The notes: generated by a model not told the origin, from the sequence alone. Positions 25,439-33,565 are shown, numbered from the stretch's first letter. The stretch: DNA of 41,135 nt from an uncultured Sphingomonadaceae bacterium (GCA_947258815.1 CAMYJW010000023.1:1-41135), one strand, 5' to 3'. A program made the numbers and translations.

Positions 25439-26968
25439 TCAGGGTTTTGCCATTGGACGCATAAATCGCTTCAGGACGCGCGGCCAGCCAGGCTTCAAAA
25501 TCGCCGGGAACACGTCGTCCGGGTCATTCGGATCGAGAATTTCATTATCCGCAAGCCACTTTTCCGCTTCGGCGAGCGCAATTGGCTGGTAGTCTCGCAG
25601 AGTTCGGCCGGGCTTGCGCACGTGTTCTATAGTCTGGATCAATGATCCGGTGCGCGCGTGTGTCCCGGCAACGTCTTTCGGCGTTGCGCCAAGGTGCTCG
25701 GCAAGCAGGTCCGTGCGTATTTCGGCGATACGATCATGGACGCTGCTTCGCTTGGCGTCACCTGCATCTATCGCCAGATCGCATTCGGTATCGAGCCCCA
25801 TTGACCGGTTGTTGAAATTGGATGAGCCGACGCGAATGATCCGGTCATCGACGATCACCAGTTTGGCATGCACATATATTTCGCGATCCTCGTCCGTAAC
25901 CGGATGGTAGAGGCGAAAGCGGTTGTGCCTGTCTCGCTGTTTGAGACCGGCAAAAATGCGCGCGCGCGTTGTATCCATCGCTTCGACTTCAAGCCAGCCA
26001 TCGGCGCTTACCGGATTGACGATAACGATTTCCGGGCCATCGGGTTCGTCAAGCCTGCTGGCAATCGCGCTGGCAAGACGCCGTGACGCGAAATACTGGC
26101 TCTCGGCATATATGGATTTGTGCGCAGTCGAAATAAGATCGAGATAAAGCTGCTCAATGTGGCGCCTTTCATCCAGATCGGGCATCTTCGGCTGAGTTTC
26201 GGCGATAGCGATATCGACGTTTTCGAACATCGGCTCCAGACCGTCCGGCCAGCTATCCGCGCTTTTGCCCACTGTTTTCATGGGTTTGGCCCCGGAGCGC
26301 CTCCATCGCTCCATGGTGAACTTTGCCAACGCCGATGCGATCTCTCCTTGGGCTGCAAAAGCCGTATCGTGCCACGGCCCCGCATCGGCGCCTTCCGGTT
26401 GTTTGCGGTGAAGATGGCGGTTTTCATGCGCGCGCGTGTCCCAGCGTCCGCCGGTGACGTCGATGCCGCCGCAAAAGGCAACATCGTCGTCGATAACGGC
26501 GATTTTCTGGTGATGCGCGCCGCCAAACGGATGCCGGCCGTCAAGCTTGATGTGAATGCGGGGATGAAATTGCCACCGGGTCATCTGCCAGAGCATCGAT
26601 CCGCGAAAGAATGTTTTCCACGCGCCGGCATCCCAGCGCAGAATATAAACATCCAGATCAGGATTTCGCTTGACCAGCCACTCCAGATAATCCCCGATCC
26701 GAAGCGGACCTTGCAGTTCGGCCTGCGTATCGTGCATTTCCACACGGGTGTCGAAATCCCAGCCGATCATGACGATCCGCTGTCTGGCCTTCAGCATCGC
26801 GCGCCGAAGATATCTGAAATAGTTTTCACCATCGATGATAACAGACGCGCGATCAGCATGCGCAACGCGCCAGCAATTGCGTTTCGGTTCAAAAATCGTT
26901 GGCGATCGGTCCAACTTAATCCTCGGGCCAGTCTGCAAAAATGAATGAAAGCCCAATTGTTGTTTCAA
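25439..26968 (-). CDS. phospholipase D-like protein (cardiolipin synthase type)
   Basis: A 509-residue protein with two HKD motifs: HHQKIAVIDDDVAFCGG (His153, Lys155, Asp160) and HAKLVIVDDRIIRVGSSNFN (His367, Lys369, Asp374), so both half-sites for phosphatidyl transfer are intact. It has no N-terminal membrane helix, unlike classical Cls, and resembles PLD-type phospholipases/VTT-less cardiolipin synthase-like proteins. The start is a TTG with AGGTG a few bases upstream; no nearby ATG fits. It lies 39 bp after the hemerythrin gene and is probably co-transcribed with it. Confidence 0.88.
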   Translation of the reverse strand: MKQQLGFHSFLQTGPRIKLDRSPTIFEPKRNCWRVAHADRASVIIDGENYFRYLRRAMLKARQRIVMIGWDFDTRVEMHDTQAELQGPLRIGDYLEWLVKRNPDLDVYILRWDAGAWKTFFRGSMLWQMTRWQFHPRIHIKLDGRHPFGGAHHQKIAVIDDDVAFCGGIDVTGGRWDTRAHENRHLHRKQPEGADAGPWHDTAFAAQGEIASALAKFTMERWRRSGAKPMKTVGKSADSWPDGLEPMFENVDIAIAETQPKMPDLDERRHIEQLYLDLISTAHKSIYAESQYFASRRLASAIASRLDEPDGPEIVIVNPVSADGWLEVEAMDTTRARIFAGLKQRDRHNRFRLYHPVTDEDREIYVHAKLVIVDDRIIRVGSSNFNNRSMGLDTECDLAIDAGDAKRSSVHDRIAEIRTDLLAEHLGATPKDVAGTHARTGSLIQTIEHVRKPGRTLRDYQPIALAEAEKWLADNEILDPNDPDDVFPAILKPGWPRVLKRFMRPMAKP

Positions 26969-27007
26969 GTCACCTGCGAAAAGCGCTGGCTGACAGGATG
27001 ATGAAGG

Positions 27008-27490
27008 TTATTCGCGCTCGTCGCCCGGTGCTTCTTTTTCAGCCCTGTCAAGCTCATCCGGTTTGCGCTCTTTGAACGTCCTGGCCAGTTGGGTCTCGGT
27101 TTTGTCCGATAGTTTCTTCGCAGCTGCGGGGAACATGTCCTCTTCTTCCTCATCGATATGATGGAAATAACGATGCTGCAGCTCCTTGAATTTCAGAAGC
27201 CAGGCACCTTCCGCCATATTGGTTTCGAGCAGTTCAGCAAGCCGGTCTTCAATTTCCTTGTGCTCGGCAACTGAGTGGCGCGCATCGTCACGCAAGTCAG
27301 GATTGGCAAGCATCGTTGCGTAAAGCGATTCCTCTTCGGCTGCGGCGTGCGCCTGAAGCTCTGTTCTCAGCTTTTCGAACAGGCTGCGACGTTCCTGGCT
27401 ATCGCCTTGAGTCTCAGCCAAGCGTGCGAACATCTCTCGGTGCCGGTCATGATCGTTCTTCAACGCATAAAAAATGGGCGACTCATTCAT
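27008..27490 (-). CDS. hemerythrin HHE domain protein
   Basis: A 160-residue four-helix protein. Diiron ligands are visible as DHDRHREMF (His14/His17), HAAAEEESLY (His48, Glu52), AEHKEIEDRL (His77) and HRYFHHIDEEEEDMF (His106, His110/111, Glu115). The C-terminus is a charged tail. Bacterial HHE proteins bind oxygen, nitric oxide or iron and serve in stress resistance. It starts an apparent operon with the PLD-like gene and has an EcfG-like promoter upstream (27516-27540). A 79-bp internal piece is duplicated at 40680-40758. Confidence 0.9.
   Translation of the reverse strand: MNESPIFYALKNDHDRHREMFARLAETQGDSQERRSLFEKLRTELQAHAAAEEESLYATMLANPDLRDDARHSVAEHKEIEDRLAELLETNMAEGAWLLKFKELQHRYFHHIDEEEEDMFPAAAKKLSDKTETQLARTFKERKPDELDRAEKEAPGDERE
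27323..27401. repeat. source segment duplicated at 40680-40758
   Basis: This part of the hemerythrin gene matches 40680-40758 with 76 of 79 bases identical by eye, in the same orientation. Confidence 0.85.
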
Positions 27491-27515
27491 AGGATTCTCC
27501 TTTGTTCATTCGGAC

Positions 27516-27540
27516 AACAAAACTGGCGTTGAAAAGTTCC
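27516..27540 (-). promoter_or_regulatory. EcfG-like promoter (one mismatch)
   Basis: On the minus strand: GGAAC, 16 bases, TGTT, one base off the CGTT consensus. It ends 26 bp upstream of the hemerythrin start. Confidence 0.5.
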
Positions 27541-28313
27541 GCAAAGGGCCAAGTCTGCTGCGCGTCTTTCAGATCTCAATATAAGGGAAAGTCCTTCGAG
27601 GATAATACGTGGCGTTCGAAAAACACGGCCAGAGAAGCCCCGAACCGAAGCTTCCGCGCAGCGAGCTTGGGTGTAAGGACCGGTTCTGTAGGGTGCTTGC
27701 TGTGCGTCGAAGTAGTCGCACTCGAACTTGCTACGGAGGTCTTTATCAAGAATGCGCGTATCGTCATATGTCACCATCAGCACATTGCGTGGTTGGCATA
27801 TTTCGGAAGGGGATGTTCGCAATTTCGTCATGAGCACAAACTAGCGACAAAACCGGGAAAGGGTTAGGATAATAAACCCTCGAATCCTGCCAGGAACGAT
27901 AATTTTTGGGTGTTTCCGGTTAGCGCCTATGGCTCAGAATTGAGGACGTGATTTAAGGAGGATTTAGGGTTCGCTGCAGTGGTTGTAAGGAACGGAAATG
28001 AAGCCTAAACACTCCAAGGCCTCGCGCAAGCGGTAGTCAAAGATAACTGACATGCCGCTATCCCCTCCGGGCCGTCCGACATCTCAATCGTGATGACGTG
28101 ACGCCAAGAACTGGCCATTCCGGATAGTCCAACATTGCTCCCGTTTCAGCGCTAGTACGATAGAGTCAGCTTTTCGATCCACAGCGAACTGTGGTTCGCC
28201 TGATACATCGCTGGTTCGCGCTCTAGTTGTTTAGTCCCGGCATTTGATGGTGCATTGTACAGTCAAGCATGGAAGGATGCGGGTGGAACTCCGGATCACG
28301 TTCGCGGTTGGGA
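27541..28313. other. about 770 bp without a confident gene
   Basis: Short frames on both strands resemble nothing known. A 12-codon frame MKPKHSKASRKR at 27998-28036 has a RBS-like GGAACGG but is probably meaningless. The piece at 28161-28225 is duplicated near the right end of the window. The region has the look of decayed accessory sequence. Confidence 0.5.
28161..28225. repeat. source segment duplicated at 40757-40820
   Basis: Starting with TAGAGTCAGCTTTTCGATCC, this matches 40757-40820 with six substitutions and one single-base gap, same orientation. Confidence 0.8.
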
Positions 28314-29324
28314 TCATTTGCGGTCAAGCGATGGTTCGTGATCGGGCATTTGGAAAGCGTCCAGCGATATCGATTTGAAACGGACACGCTCAATCGTGCC
28401 GTTCACTTCTTCCGGTTCGAAGCCTTGCCGGACCAGTTCTTCACAAACCCCGCGAACCGCTGTTTCAGGGGTGGAAGCCGCGGCGGTAAGGCCGATGGTC
28501 GTGGCGCTATATATATCTGGAAAGGGCAACGCACCGGCGTTTTGCACAAGGTGGGCGACACAATCCATTGATTGCGCCACTTCGACCAGCCGCCGCGCAT
28601 TCGAAGAGGTGACATCGCCAATCACTAAAACCAGATCCGCATTGCGCGCGATTGCCTCGATTGCCTGCTGACGATTGGTGGTTGCATAGCAAATATCGCT
28701 TGTGCCAGGCGAAGCGACATCGTCAAATCTTGCCCGTATCGCCTCGATCATGGCTTGCGCATCGCGCGCCGCGAAAGTGGTCTGGATCGCAAAAGCGATT
28801 GGCGTTTCGCGTGAGAGATCAAGATCGGCAAGATCCTGTGGCTTCGATATCACCGACACGTTTCCGTCCGGAACTTGCCCGGTTGTTCCGCTGATTTCGG
28901 GGTGCCCCGGATGTCCGATCAGCAACACATGGCGGCCAGCCCGATGCCACCGCTCAACCTCTCCATGAACTTTGGCAACCAGCGGGCAGATCGCATCGAC
29001 CACCTTTAAACGGCGCTCAAGCGCGTCATGTATTACGCTGCGTGCGCTGCCATGCGCGGAAAGAAAGGTGTTCGCTCCAACCGGAATTTCGTCGACGTCC
29101 TCAACGAACACCGCGCCAAGGCGTTCCAGACGCTCTACCACTTCGCGATTGTGAACGATTGCATGGCGCACATAAATCGGCGCGCCAAACTTCAGAAGTG
29201 CGTGTTCGACGGCTTCAATGGCGCGTTCTACACCCGCGCAGAAACCGCGCGGATTGGCGAGTAAAAGCCGGCGTTGGCCGGCGCTATGCCCGTTTTGTCC
29301 GTTGATATCACAAGTGTCCGGCAA
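28314..29324 (-). CDS. ispH: 4-hydroxy-3-methylbut-2-enyl diphosphate reductase IspH/LytB
   Basis: A 336-residue enzyme of the non-mevalonate isoprenoid pathway that reduces HMBPP to IPP and DMAPP. The three Fe-S cysteines are Cys29 (NPRGFCAGVERAI), Cys113 (DAICPLVAKVH) and Cys212 (SDICYATTNRQ); substrate histidines appear in VRHAIVHNREV, LSAHGSA and GHPGHPE. All catalytic features are intact. It follows the renalase-like gene after 290 bp on the same strand, in a cluster next to a blue-light regulator; in sphingomonads a second ispH tied to carotenoid or light regulation would be plausible (inference). Confidence 0.93.
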   Translation of the reverse strand: MPDTCDINGQNGHSAGQRRLLLANPRGFCAGVERAIEAVEHALLKFGAPIYVRHAIVHNREVVERLERLGAVFVEDVDEIPVGANTFLSAHGSARSVIHDALERRLKVVDAICPLVAKVHGEVERWHRAGRHVLLIGHPGHPEISGTTGQVPDGNVSVISKPQDLADLDLSRETPIAFAIQTTFAARDAQAMIEAIRARFDDVASPGTSDICYATTNRQQAIEAIARNADLVLVIGDVTSSNARRLVEVAQSMDCVAHLVQNAGALPFPDIYSATTIGLTAAASTPETAVRGVCEELVRQGFEPEEVNGTIERVRFKSISLDAFQMPDHEPSLDRK

Positions 29325-29614
29325 AGCTGTTCTCCCTGCGTTGGGATAGCGGATGCCATTGCTTTCATCACACCTGCACTTTCGGGAAGTTTTCGTGTCC
29401 GGCGGCTGTCTTGAAAACCTGCCCGCGCATCAGGCGATCCCTGTAGTGGCGAGCGCGACAAGCAGGGCATGGGCCGCGATTGCCGCGAGCGCTGCGACGT
29501 TCGCTTTTCTGAACTTAAATATCGTGAACATTGCCGATCTCCTGCCTGCAACGATGGCGTTTGCGGGATACATTCTCAACCTGACCATTGGTGCGGCGTT
29601 TATGGTCCCATCGT
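29325..29614 (+). other. 290-bp gap with a possible small membrane protein
   Basis: A plus-strand frame from ATG 29353 encodes two hydrophobic segments (AWAAIAASAATFAFLNLNIV and IADLLPATMAFAGYILNLTI) before running antisense into the renalase-like gene. It lacks a clear RBS and would overlap that gene by about 200 bp, so it is only a weak candidate. Otherwise the gap should hold any separate ispH promoter. Confidence 0.25.
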
Positions 29615-30583
29615 TCAGGCGCGATATGCAGACAGCGCGCTGGTATCGACGGATCGGGCGATCATTGCGGCCAGCGCGTTGCCCGATTGCCAGGCCGATT
29701 CAACGCGCGGAGCGATCAGCCAGTCACCACAAACTCCAAGCCGATTGCGCGCGTTCCATAACGCCTGATCTCCGGTTCCGTTCGACATGGCGAACCGCCA
29801 GAGGTGCGATGTGGCGATGATCGCATCGGGCAAATCCACGCGCAATGCTTTGCCAAGCGCGCCAAGCAGCACTTGCGCGATATCGCCGGGTGCGTGATCA
29901 CAGCGCGCCTCCGTCCAGCTTGGCTGAGCCTGAACCACCCAGCTTTCCAGACCGTCGCGGCCGGGCTTGGCGCTGTTTCGCGCCGCCCACGTAATGATGC
30001 CGGTGTCTCTAATCGTGTCTTGTATCGTTGCCAGCGGCTCATGGAATGCGAACAGGCCGGTCCAGCAAGGTTTCGAGCGGGCGCGAAGCGCGACACGCGC
30101 CATCTCGAAATCATGCAGGCAAAGCAGCGTTGCGGCCTGTTCGGCCGGAACCGCGATGATCGCGATATCGAACGGGCCAACCGCTTGCGCGCCCAGCCTG
30201 AAATGCCAGCCATCCTGGCGTTGCTCCAGCGATTTGACGCGCGCCCCGAAACCAACCGCGTGTTGTCCGGCCATATCCCGAATAACACAGTTCATCGCAG
30301 GGACACCGACCCATGCATCCGGGTGCGCGGCAGGCCAGGGCGCGACAAGCCCGCGAAGCCGCCACGCATTTACGAGATCCCGAAAGCCGGGGTCGCGTGC
30401 TGTGAAGTATTGCGCGCCATGATCGAAAGCAATGTCGCCACCTGCCGTATGGATGCGCCGTGTCGACATTCTGCCGCCGGGGCCTCTGCCTTTGTCAAAC
30501 AGGCGAACGTCACATCCTCGACTGCCCAGTGCCGTCGCGCAGGCAAGCCCGGCCATACCGGCTCCAACGATCCCGATTCGCAT
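29615..30583 (-). CDS. renalase-like NAD(P)/FAD-dependent oxidoreductase
   Basis: A 322-residue flavoprotein. The N-terminal Rossmann motif GIVGAGMAGLACATAL and the following DKGRGPGGRMSTRR are typical of the renalase/amine-oxidase-like family, as is AFDHGAQYFTARD. The C-terminal GDWLIAPRVESAWQSGNALA closes the FAD site. Bacterial renalases oxidise wrong isomers of dihydro-NAD(P); relatives are often found next to photolyase or light-regulated genes. It lies 64 bp after folE, same strand, and may be co-transcribed. Confidence 0.87.
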   Translation of the reverse strand: MRIGIVGAGMAGLACATALGSRGCDVRLFDKGRGPGGRMSTRRIHTAGGDIAFDHGAQYFTARDPGFRDLVNAWRLRGLVAPWPAAHPDAWVGVPAMNCVIRDMAGQHAVGFGARVKSLEQRQDGWHFRLGAQAVGPFDIAIIAVPAEQAATLLCLHDFEMARVALRARSKPCWTGLFAFHEPLATIQDTIRDTGIITWAARNSAKPGRDGLESWVVQAQPSWTEARCDHAPGDIAQVLLGALGKALRVDLPDAIIATSHLWRFAMSNGTGDQALWNARNRLGVCGDWLIAPRVESAWQSGNALAAMIARSVDTSALSAYRA

Positions 30584-30647
30584 TAGTGGCCTCGCCAGTT
30601 AACTGAATAACATGCCATGAAAATGTCGCAGTTTGCCGGTGGCCGTT

Positions 30648-31262
30648 CTAGCCGCGTCCCATCAGGGACAGGATTTCTGCGCGGCTTTTGAGGTCGTCCT
30701 TGAAACAGCCCAGCAGGCGGCTTGTGACCATGCCCACGCCGGGCGTGCCGACACCGCGCCCCGTCATGCAACTGTGCCGGGCATCGATAACGACGGCCAC
30801 GCCGTGCGGGTTGAGATGTTCCCAGATACATTGCGCCACTTCGGCTGTCAGGCGCTCCTGCACTTGCAGGCGGTGTGCATATCCATGAAGCACACGCGCC
30901 AGTTTCGATATGCCGACCACGCGGTCCTTTGGCAGATAGGCGATCGAGGCCTTGCCGATGATCGGCGCCAGATGATGTTCGCAGTGCGATTGAAACGGAA
31001 TGTCTTTCAACAACACCACTTCATCATAACCGCCCACCTCTTCGAATGTTCGCGTAAGGTGAACGGCGGGGTCTTCGTAATAGCCCCGACAATATTCGAT
31101 CCATGCCCGTGCGACGCGTTTGGGTGTGTCGATCAGGCCTTCGCGCGACGGGTCGTCGCCCGCCCATGAAATCAGCGTGCGGATCGCGTCCAGCACATCT
31201 TGGGGCACATGCGACCGCCCGTCCTGTTCCAGTTCGAAGCAATCGTTGGCAATAACATTCAT
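30648..31262 (-). CDS. folE: GTP cyclohydrolase I
   Basis: A 204-residue FolE1. Zinc ligands are Cys94 and His97 (SHCEHHLAP) and Cys165 (RHSCMTGRGV); LVGISKLARV-type and HGYAHRLQVQERLT segments are conserved. It makes dihydroneopterin triphosphate for folate and pterin cofactors. ATG 31262 is chosen because GAGG precedes it and the upstream open frame runs into the promoter region shared with the LOV regulator. The start regions are 125 bp apart and divergent, so folE may be light-regulated, for instance to supply a pterin antenna for photolyases (inference; no photolyase is in the window). Confidence 0.93.
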   Translation of the reverse strand: MNVIANDCFELEQDGRSHVPQDVLDAIRTLISWAGDDPSREGLIDTPKRVARAWIEYCRGYYEDPAVHLTRTFEEVGGYDEVVLLKDIPFQSHCEHHLAPIIGKASIAYLPKDRVVGISKLARVLHGYAHRLQVQERLTAEVAQCIWEHLNPHGVAVVIDARHSCMTGRGVGTPGVGMVTSRLLGCFKDDLKSRAEILSLMGRG

Positions 31263-31387
31263 GTCGTAATCCTCGGAATATTTGTGAATTGGCAGAGGGT
31301 TTGTTGAGTGCGTTCTGGCCGCCCGGTCGGCAACCTGATCGAAAGGGAACACTTTTAATCGCCAGGCCAATCCACTACCTGTGCGAT

Positions 31388-31978
31388 ATGTCCGCGTCAG
31401 ACCTTATCGCTTCCAGTGCCATAGCGGCGGTTGTCAGTGATCCACGCTTGCCCGATAATCCGATCGTTGCCTGTAACGATGCGTTCGTTGCGCTTACCGG
31501 GTATGATCGTGATGAAATTATCGGCCAGAATTGCAGGTTTCTGGCTGGCAAAAACACCGAACCCTGGCTGACCGAAACGCTGCGCACCGGCATCAGGATG
31601 TGCCGCCCGGCGATGGTCGAAATTCTTAATTACAAGAAAGACGGCACGCCTTTTCGCAATGCCGTGATGGTGGCGCCGATCTTCGATGGGGAAGGTGCGC
31701 TTGAATATTTTCTCGGCTCGCAGGTTCAGATTGCCGATGACAAGGCGCGCGCCAATGATGCGCGGCGGGGCCTTGCCCATGATCGTGTTGCGGCTCTCAG
31801 TCCGCGCCAACGTGAAATCCTGATCGAGATGGCAAAAGGCAAGCTGAACAAGCAGATCGCCTATGATCTCGGGCTTAGCGAACGCACGATCAAGATGCAT
31901 CGTGCGGCCATGTTCAAGGCGCTTGGCGTGAGAACCACGGCCGATGCCATCAGGGTCGCGGTAGAGGCCGGCTACTGA
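31388..31978 (+). CDS. LOV-HTH blue-light transcription factor, EL222-like
   Basis: A 196-residue protein: LOV/PAS domain (about 8-118) and LuxR-type HTH (about 136-196). The flavin-adduct cysteine is Cys49 in GQNCRFLAG; EPWLTETLR, VEILNYKKDGTPFRNAVMV and YFLGSQVQI follow as in EL222 of Erythrobacter litoralis. The HTH reads LSPRQREILIEMAKGKLNKQ and LSERTIKMHRAAMFKALGV. In EL222, light forms a Cys-flavin bond, frees the HTH and drives dimer binding to DNA. ATG 31388 aligns with the EL222 LOV start. It diverges from folE, which it may activate. Confidence 0.93.
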   Translation: MSASDLIASSAIAAVVSDPRLPDNPIVACNDAFVALTGYDRDEIIGQNCRFLAGKNTEPWLTETLRTGIRMCRPAMVEILNYKKDGTPFRNAVMVAPIFDGEGALEYFLGSQVQIADDKARANDARRGLAHDRVAALSPRQREILIEMAKGKLNKQIAYDLGLSERTIKMHRAAMFKALGVRTTADAIRVAVEAGY

Positions 31979-32053
31979 CAGGCTTCTCAAGCAGTCCACA
32001 TAGCCCCAAAGGTCATGTGGCAGCAGCTGGTTGCAGTTGTCATATCACAATGC

Positions 32054-32153
32054 GCAAGGCCGGCTTCCTCATCGCCTCTCCCGCGCCTCGATCCGGCCTT
32101 GCTACCCTGAAACGATCGGGCCCGGCGCACTTGTCTGTCGGGCCCGACTTTTT
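32054..32153 (+). ncRNA. candidate small RNA with two hairpins
   Basis: Two stem-loops follow one another with no reading frame. The first has a perfect 10-bp stem GCAAGGCCGG/CCGGCCTTGC (32054-32063 and 32093-32102) and a 29-base, pyrimidine-rich loop containing CTTCCTC and CCTCTCCCGCGCC. The second is a terminator TCGGGCCCG/CGGGCCCGA followed by CTTTTT. A C/U-rich loop able to pair with ribosome binding sites is typical of alphaproteobacterial anti-Shine-Dalgarno sRNAs. It could also be the 3' UTR of the LOV gene, which ends 75 bp upstream. The 5' end is unknown. Confidence 0.4.
32116..32153 (+). terminator. rho-independent terminator
   Basis: Stem TCGGGCCCG (32116-32124) with CGGGCCCGA (32139-32147), 14-base loop, then CTTTTT. 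It ends either the LOV-HTH transcript or the candidate small RNA. Confidence 0.75.
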
Positions 32154-32210
32154 CAACGCACTGTGAAATGAACATTATCCAGCCCGGCCGCGAAGCCGCG
32201 TGTTCTGGCG

Positions 32211-33122
32211 TCAAGGTTTGTCAGACAGCAAACGTCTGGCCTGCGTGCGGATCAGTTCGGCAATGGTCATGAACGTGTCTGCGTATGCCGCGCCTTTTCG
32301 CCAGACGGCGGCGATGCTGCGATAGCCATTGTAGTCCCGTAGCTTCAACTGCCGGACCATATCGGTTCCGCCCGCCTCTGAGCGGATATAAAGCTCTGGC
32401 AGGATCGCCAGCCCGACGCCCGACCCGACCATCTGGCGCAGGCTATCAAGGCTGGTGCCTTCGTAATCGCCAAGAATCCTTGCACCGACCTGCTCGGCAA
32501 ATCTGGCGACCTGGCCGTGATAATGGTGGCGATGGTCAAGCGTCAGGAACGTCGTGTCCCTGAGGTCAGCTGATTTCACGGCGTTGCGTTCCGCCAGCCG
32601 ATGGTCAGGCGGCACCACGATATGAAGCGGCTCGCGAAACAGTGGTTCGATGTGCAAGGCGTCGCCCGGCACCGGCAACGGGGAAAGCATCATGTCGATC
32701 TGCCCGTCGATCAGCTGCGCGACCTGTTCACGCGGGATGCCTTCCTTGATGAACAGGCGCAGTTCAGGGCTTTGCCGGTGCAGAACCTCGATGACGCGCG
32801 GCATCAGATAAGGGCCAAGCGTTGGCGTGACGCCAAACCGGATTCGCCCAAGCGGCTGTGCGATAGAGCGCGCCGCGAGCTGTTTCATATCGTCAAGATC
32901 AAGCAGTATCTTTCGTGCGTGCCCGATCAGTTCCCGTCCGATCGGGGTCAGTTCTGCACCGCTTTGGCCGCGTTCGACAAGCGTGACACCCAGCCCCGCT
33001 TCCAGAGCCCGCAGCTGATGGCTGAGCGCGGGCTGGGTGACGTGAAGCGCCGCGGCGGCCCTCCCGAAATGCCCGCGCTGCGCAACCGCGACGAAGTATT
33101 CGAGCTGTCTGATCGTGGCCAT
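32211..33122 (-). CDS. OxyR-like LysR-family regulator without cysteines
   Basis: A 303-residue LTTR whose closest pattern is OxyR: IRQLEYFVAVAQRGHFGRAA HTH start, RFGVTPTLGPYLMPRVI, and the DYEGTSLDSLRQMVGSG followed by GVGLAILPELYI. In OxyR the region before this carries the peroxide-sensing Cys199 and Cys208; here it reads TLDHRHHYHGQV, His-rich, and the whole protein has no cysteine. It therefore cannot sense peroxide by a disulfide and might respond to a metal or small ligand (inference). A near-perfect inverted repeat at 33127-33149 lies just upstream, probably its own operator. Confidence 0.88.
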   Translation of the reverse strand: MATIRQLEYFVAVAQRGHFGRAAAALHVTQPALSHQLRALEAGLGVTLVERGQSGAELTPIGRELIGHARKILLDLDDMKQLAARSIAQPLGRIRFGVTPTLGPYLMPRVIEVLHRQSPELRLFIKEGIPREQVAQLIDGQIDMMLSPLPVPGDALHIEPLFREPLHIVVPPDHRLAERNAVKSADLRDTTFLTLDHRHHYHGQVARFAEQVGARILGDYEGTSLDSLRQMVGSGVGLAILPELYIRSEAGGTDMVRQLKLRDYNGYRSIAAVWRKGAAYADTFMTIAELIRTQARRLLSDKP

Positions 33123-33126
33123 GGCC

Positions 33127-33149
33127 TATGATAAACAAAACTTATCATA
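33127..33149. promoter_or_regulatory. inverted repeat, candidate operator of the OxyR-like regulator
   Basis: TATGATAA, 7 bases, TTATCATA: 8-bp perfect arms in the divergent region between the LysR gene (start 33122) and the DUF465-like gene (start 33220). Size and spacing match an LTTR binding site. Confidence 0.6.
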
Positions 33150-33219
33150 AATGGAAATATTTTCGATTAGATTTTATTCAGCGGTGCGGTCATTCTCAGT
33201 GCGTCGAAAGGAGATGAAC

Positions 33220-33480
33220 ATGCCACACGCAGCCAGACAGCCCGCCATGTCCCTCGTGCCGGAGACAGCCGGAGTCCCGGAAACGGCTGAGGAAAAGGTA
33301 ATGAAGCCTTATTTGCGCAAGCTGATGCGCGAGCATCGCACGCTCAACCGGCTCATCCGCACAACCAAGGCTCTGGGCGCGCAGAATGAACTTCGCGAAA
33401 TGAAGCGGTTGCGCCTGCGGATCAAAGACAAGATCGCCGCGATGCAGCGGCATTATTACGGGCGCGCACTGTCGGTCTGA
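33220..33480 (+). CDS. DUF465/YdcH-like small protein
   Basis: An 86-residue basic, helical protein. The C-terminal 55 residues (LRKLMREHRTLNRLIRTTKA, then LREMKRLRLRIKDKIAAM) fit the YdcH/DUF465 coiled hairpin. The N-terminal 30 residues are disordered and variable. ATG 33220 is selected because AAAGGAG sits 6 bases before it; the ATG at 33214 is too close to that RBS. It is divergent from the OxyR-like gene and followed by a hairpin at 33511. Function unknown. Confidence 0.78.
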   Translation: MPHAARQPAMSLVPETAGVPETAEEKVMKPYLRKLMREHRTLNRLIRTTKALGAQNELREMKRLRLRIKDKIAAMQRHYYGRALSV

Positions 33481-33510
33481 TCCCCGCCCGACTGAATGTA
33501 GTGCGCCCTG

Positions 33511-33538
33511 GCGGTGCGGAGCGCATGTTCCGCACCGC
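33511..33538 (+). terminator. hairpin, probable terminator
   Basis: Perfect 10-bp stem GCGGTGCGGA/TCCGCACCGC with an 8-base loop, between the DUF465-like gene and nhaA. The following TTCATCCTTT is a poor T-tract, so it may be leaky or act in the nhaA leader. Confidence 0.5.
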
Positions 33539-33565
33539 TTCATCCTTTAAAATCGAGAACCGCTT

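Noticed and set aside
26120..26944. Plus-strand frame of 274 codons inside the PLD-like gene
   Set aside because: Antisense of the two-HKD enzyme, whose motifs are intact on the minus strand.
27487..27837. Minus-strand frame of 116 codons upstream of the hemerythrin gene
   Set aside because: A NVLMVTYDD segment looked receiver-like, but no phosphoacceptor pattern or further domain follows, and the frame covers the hemerythrin promoter.
31263..31387. EL222 binding site in the LOV-folE divergent region
   Set aside because: Only an AGGCC half-site is visible near 31363; the full RGNCYWWRGNCY pattern is absent, so no site is called.
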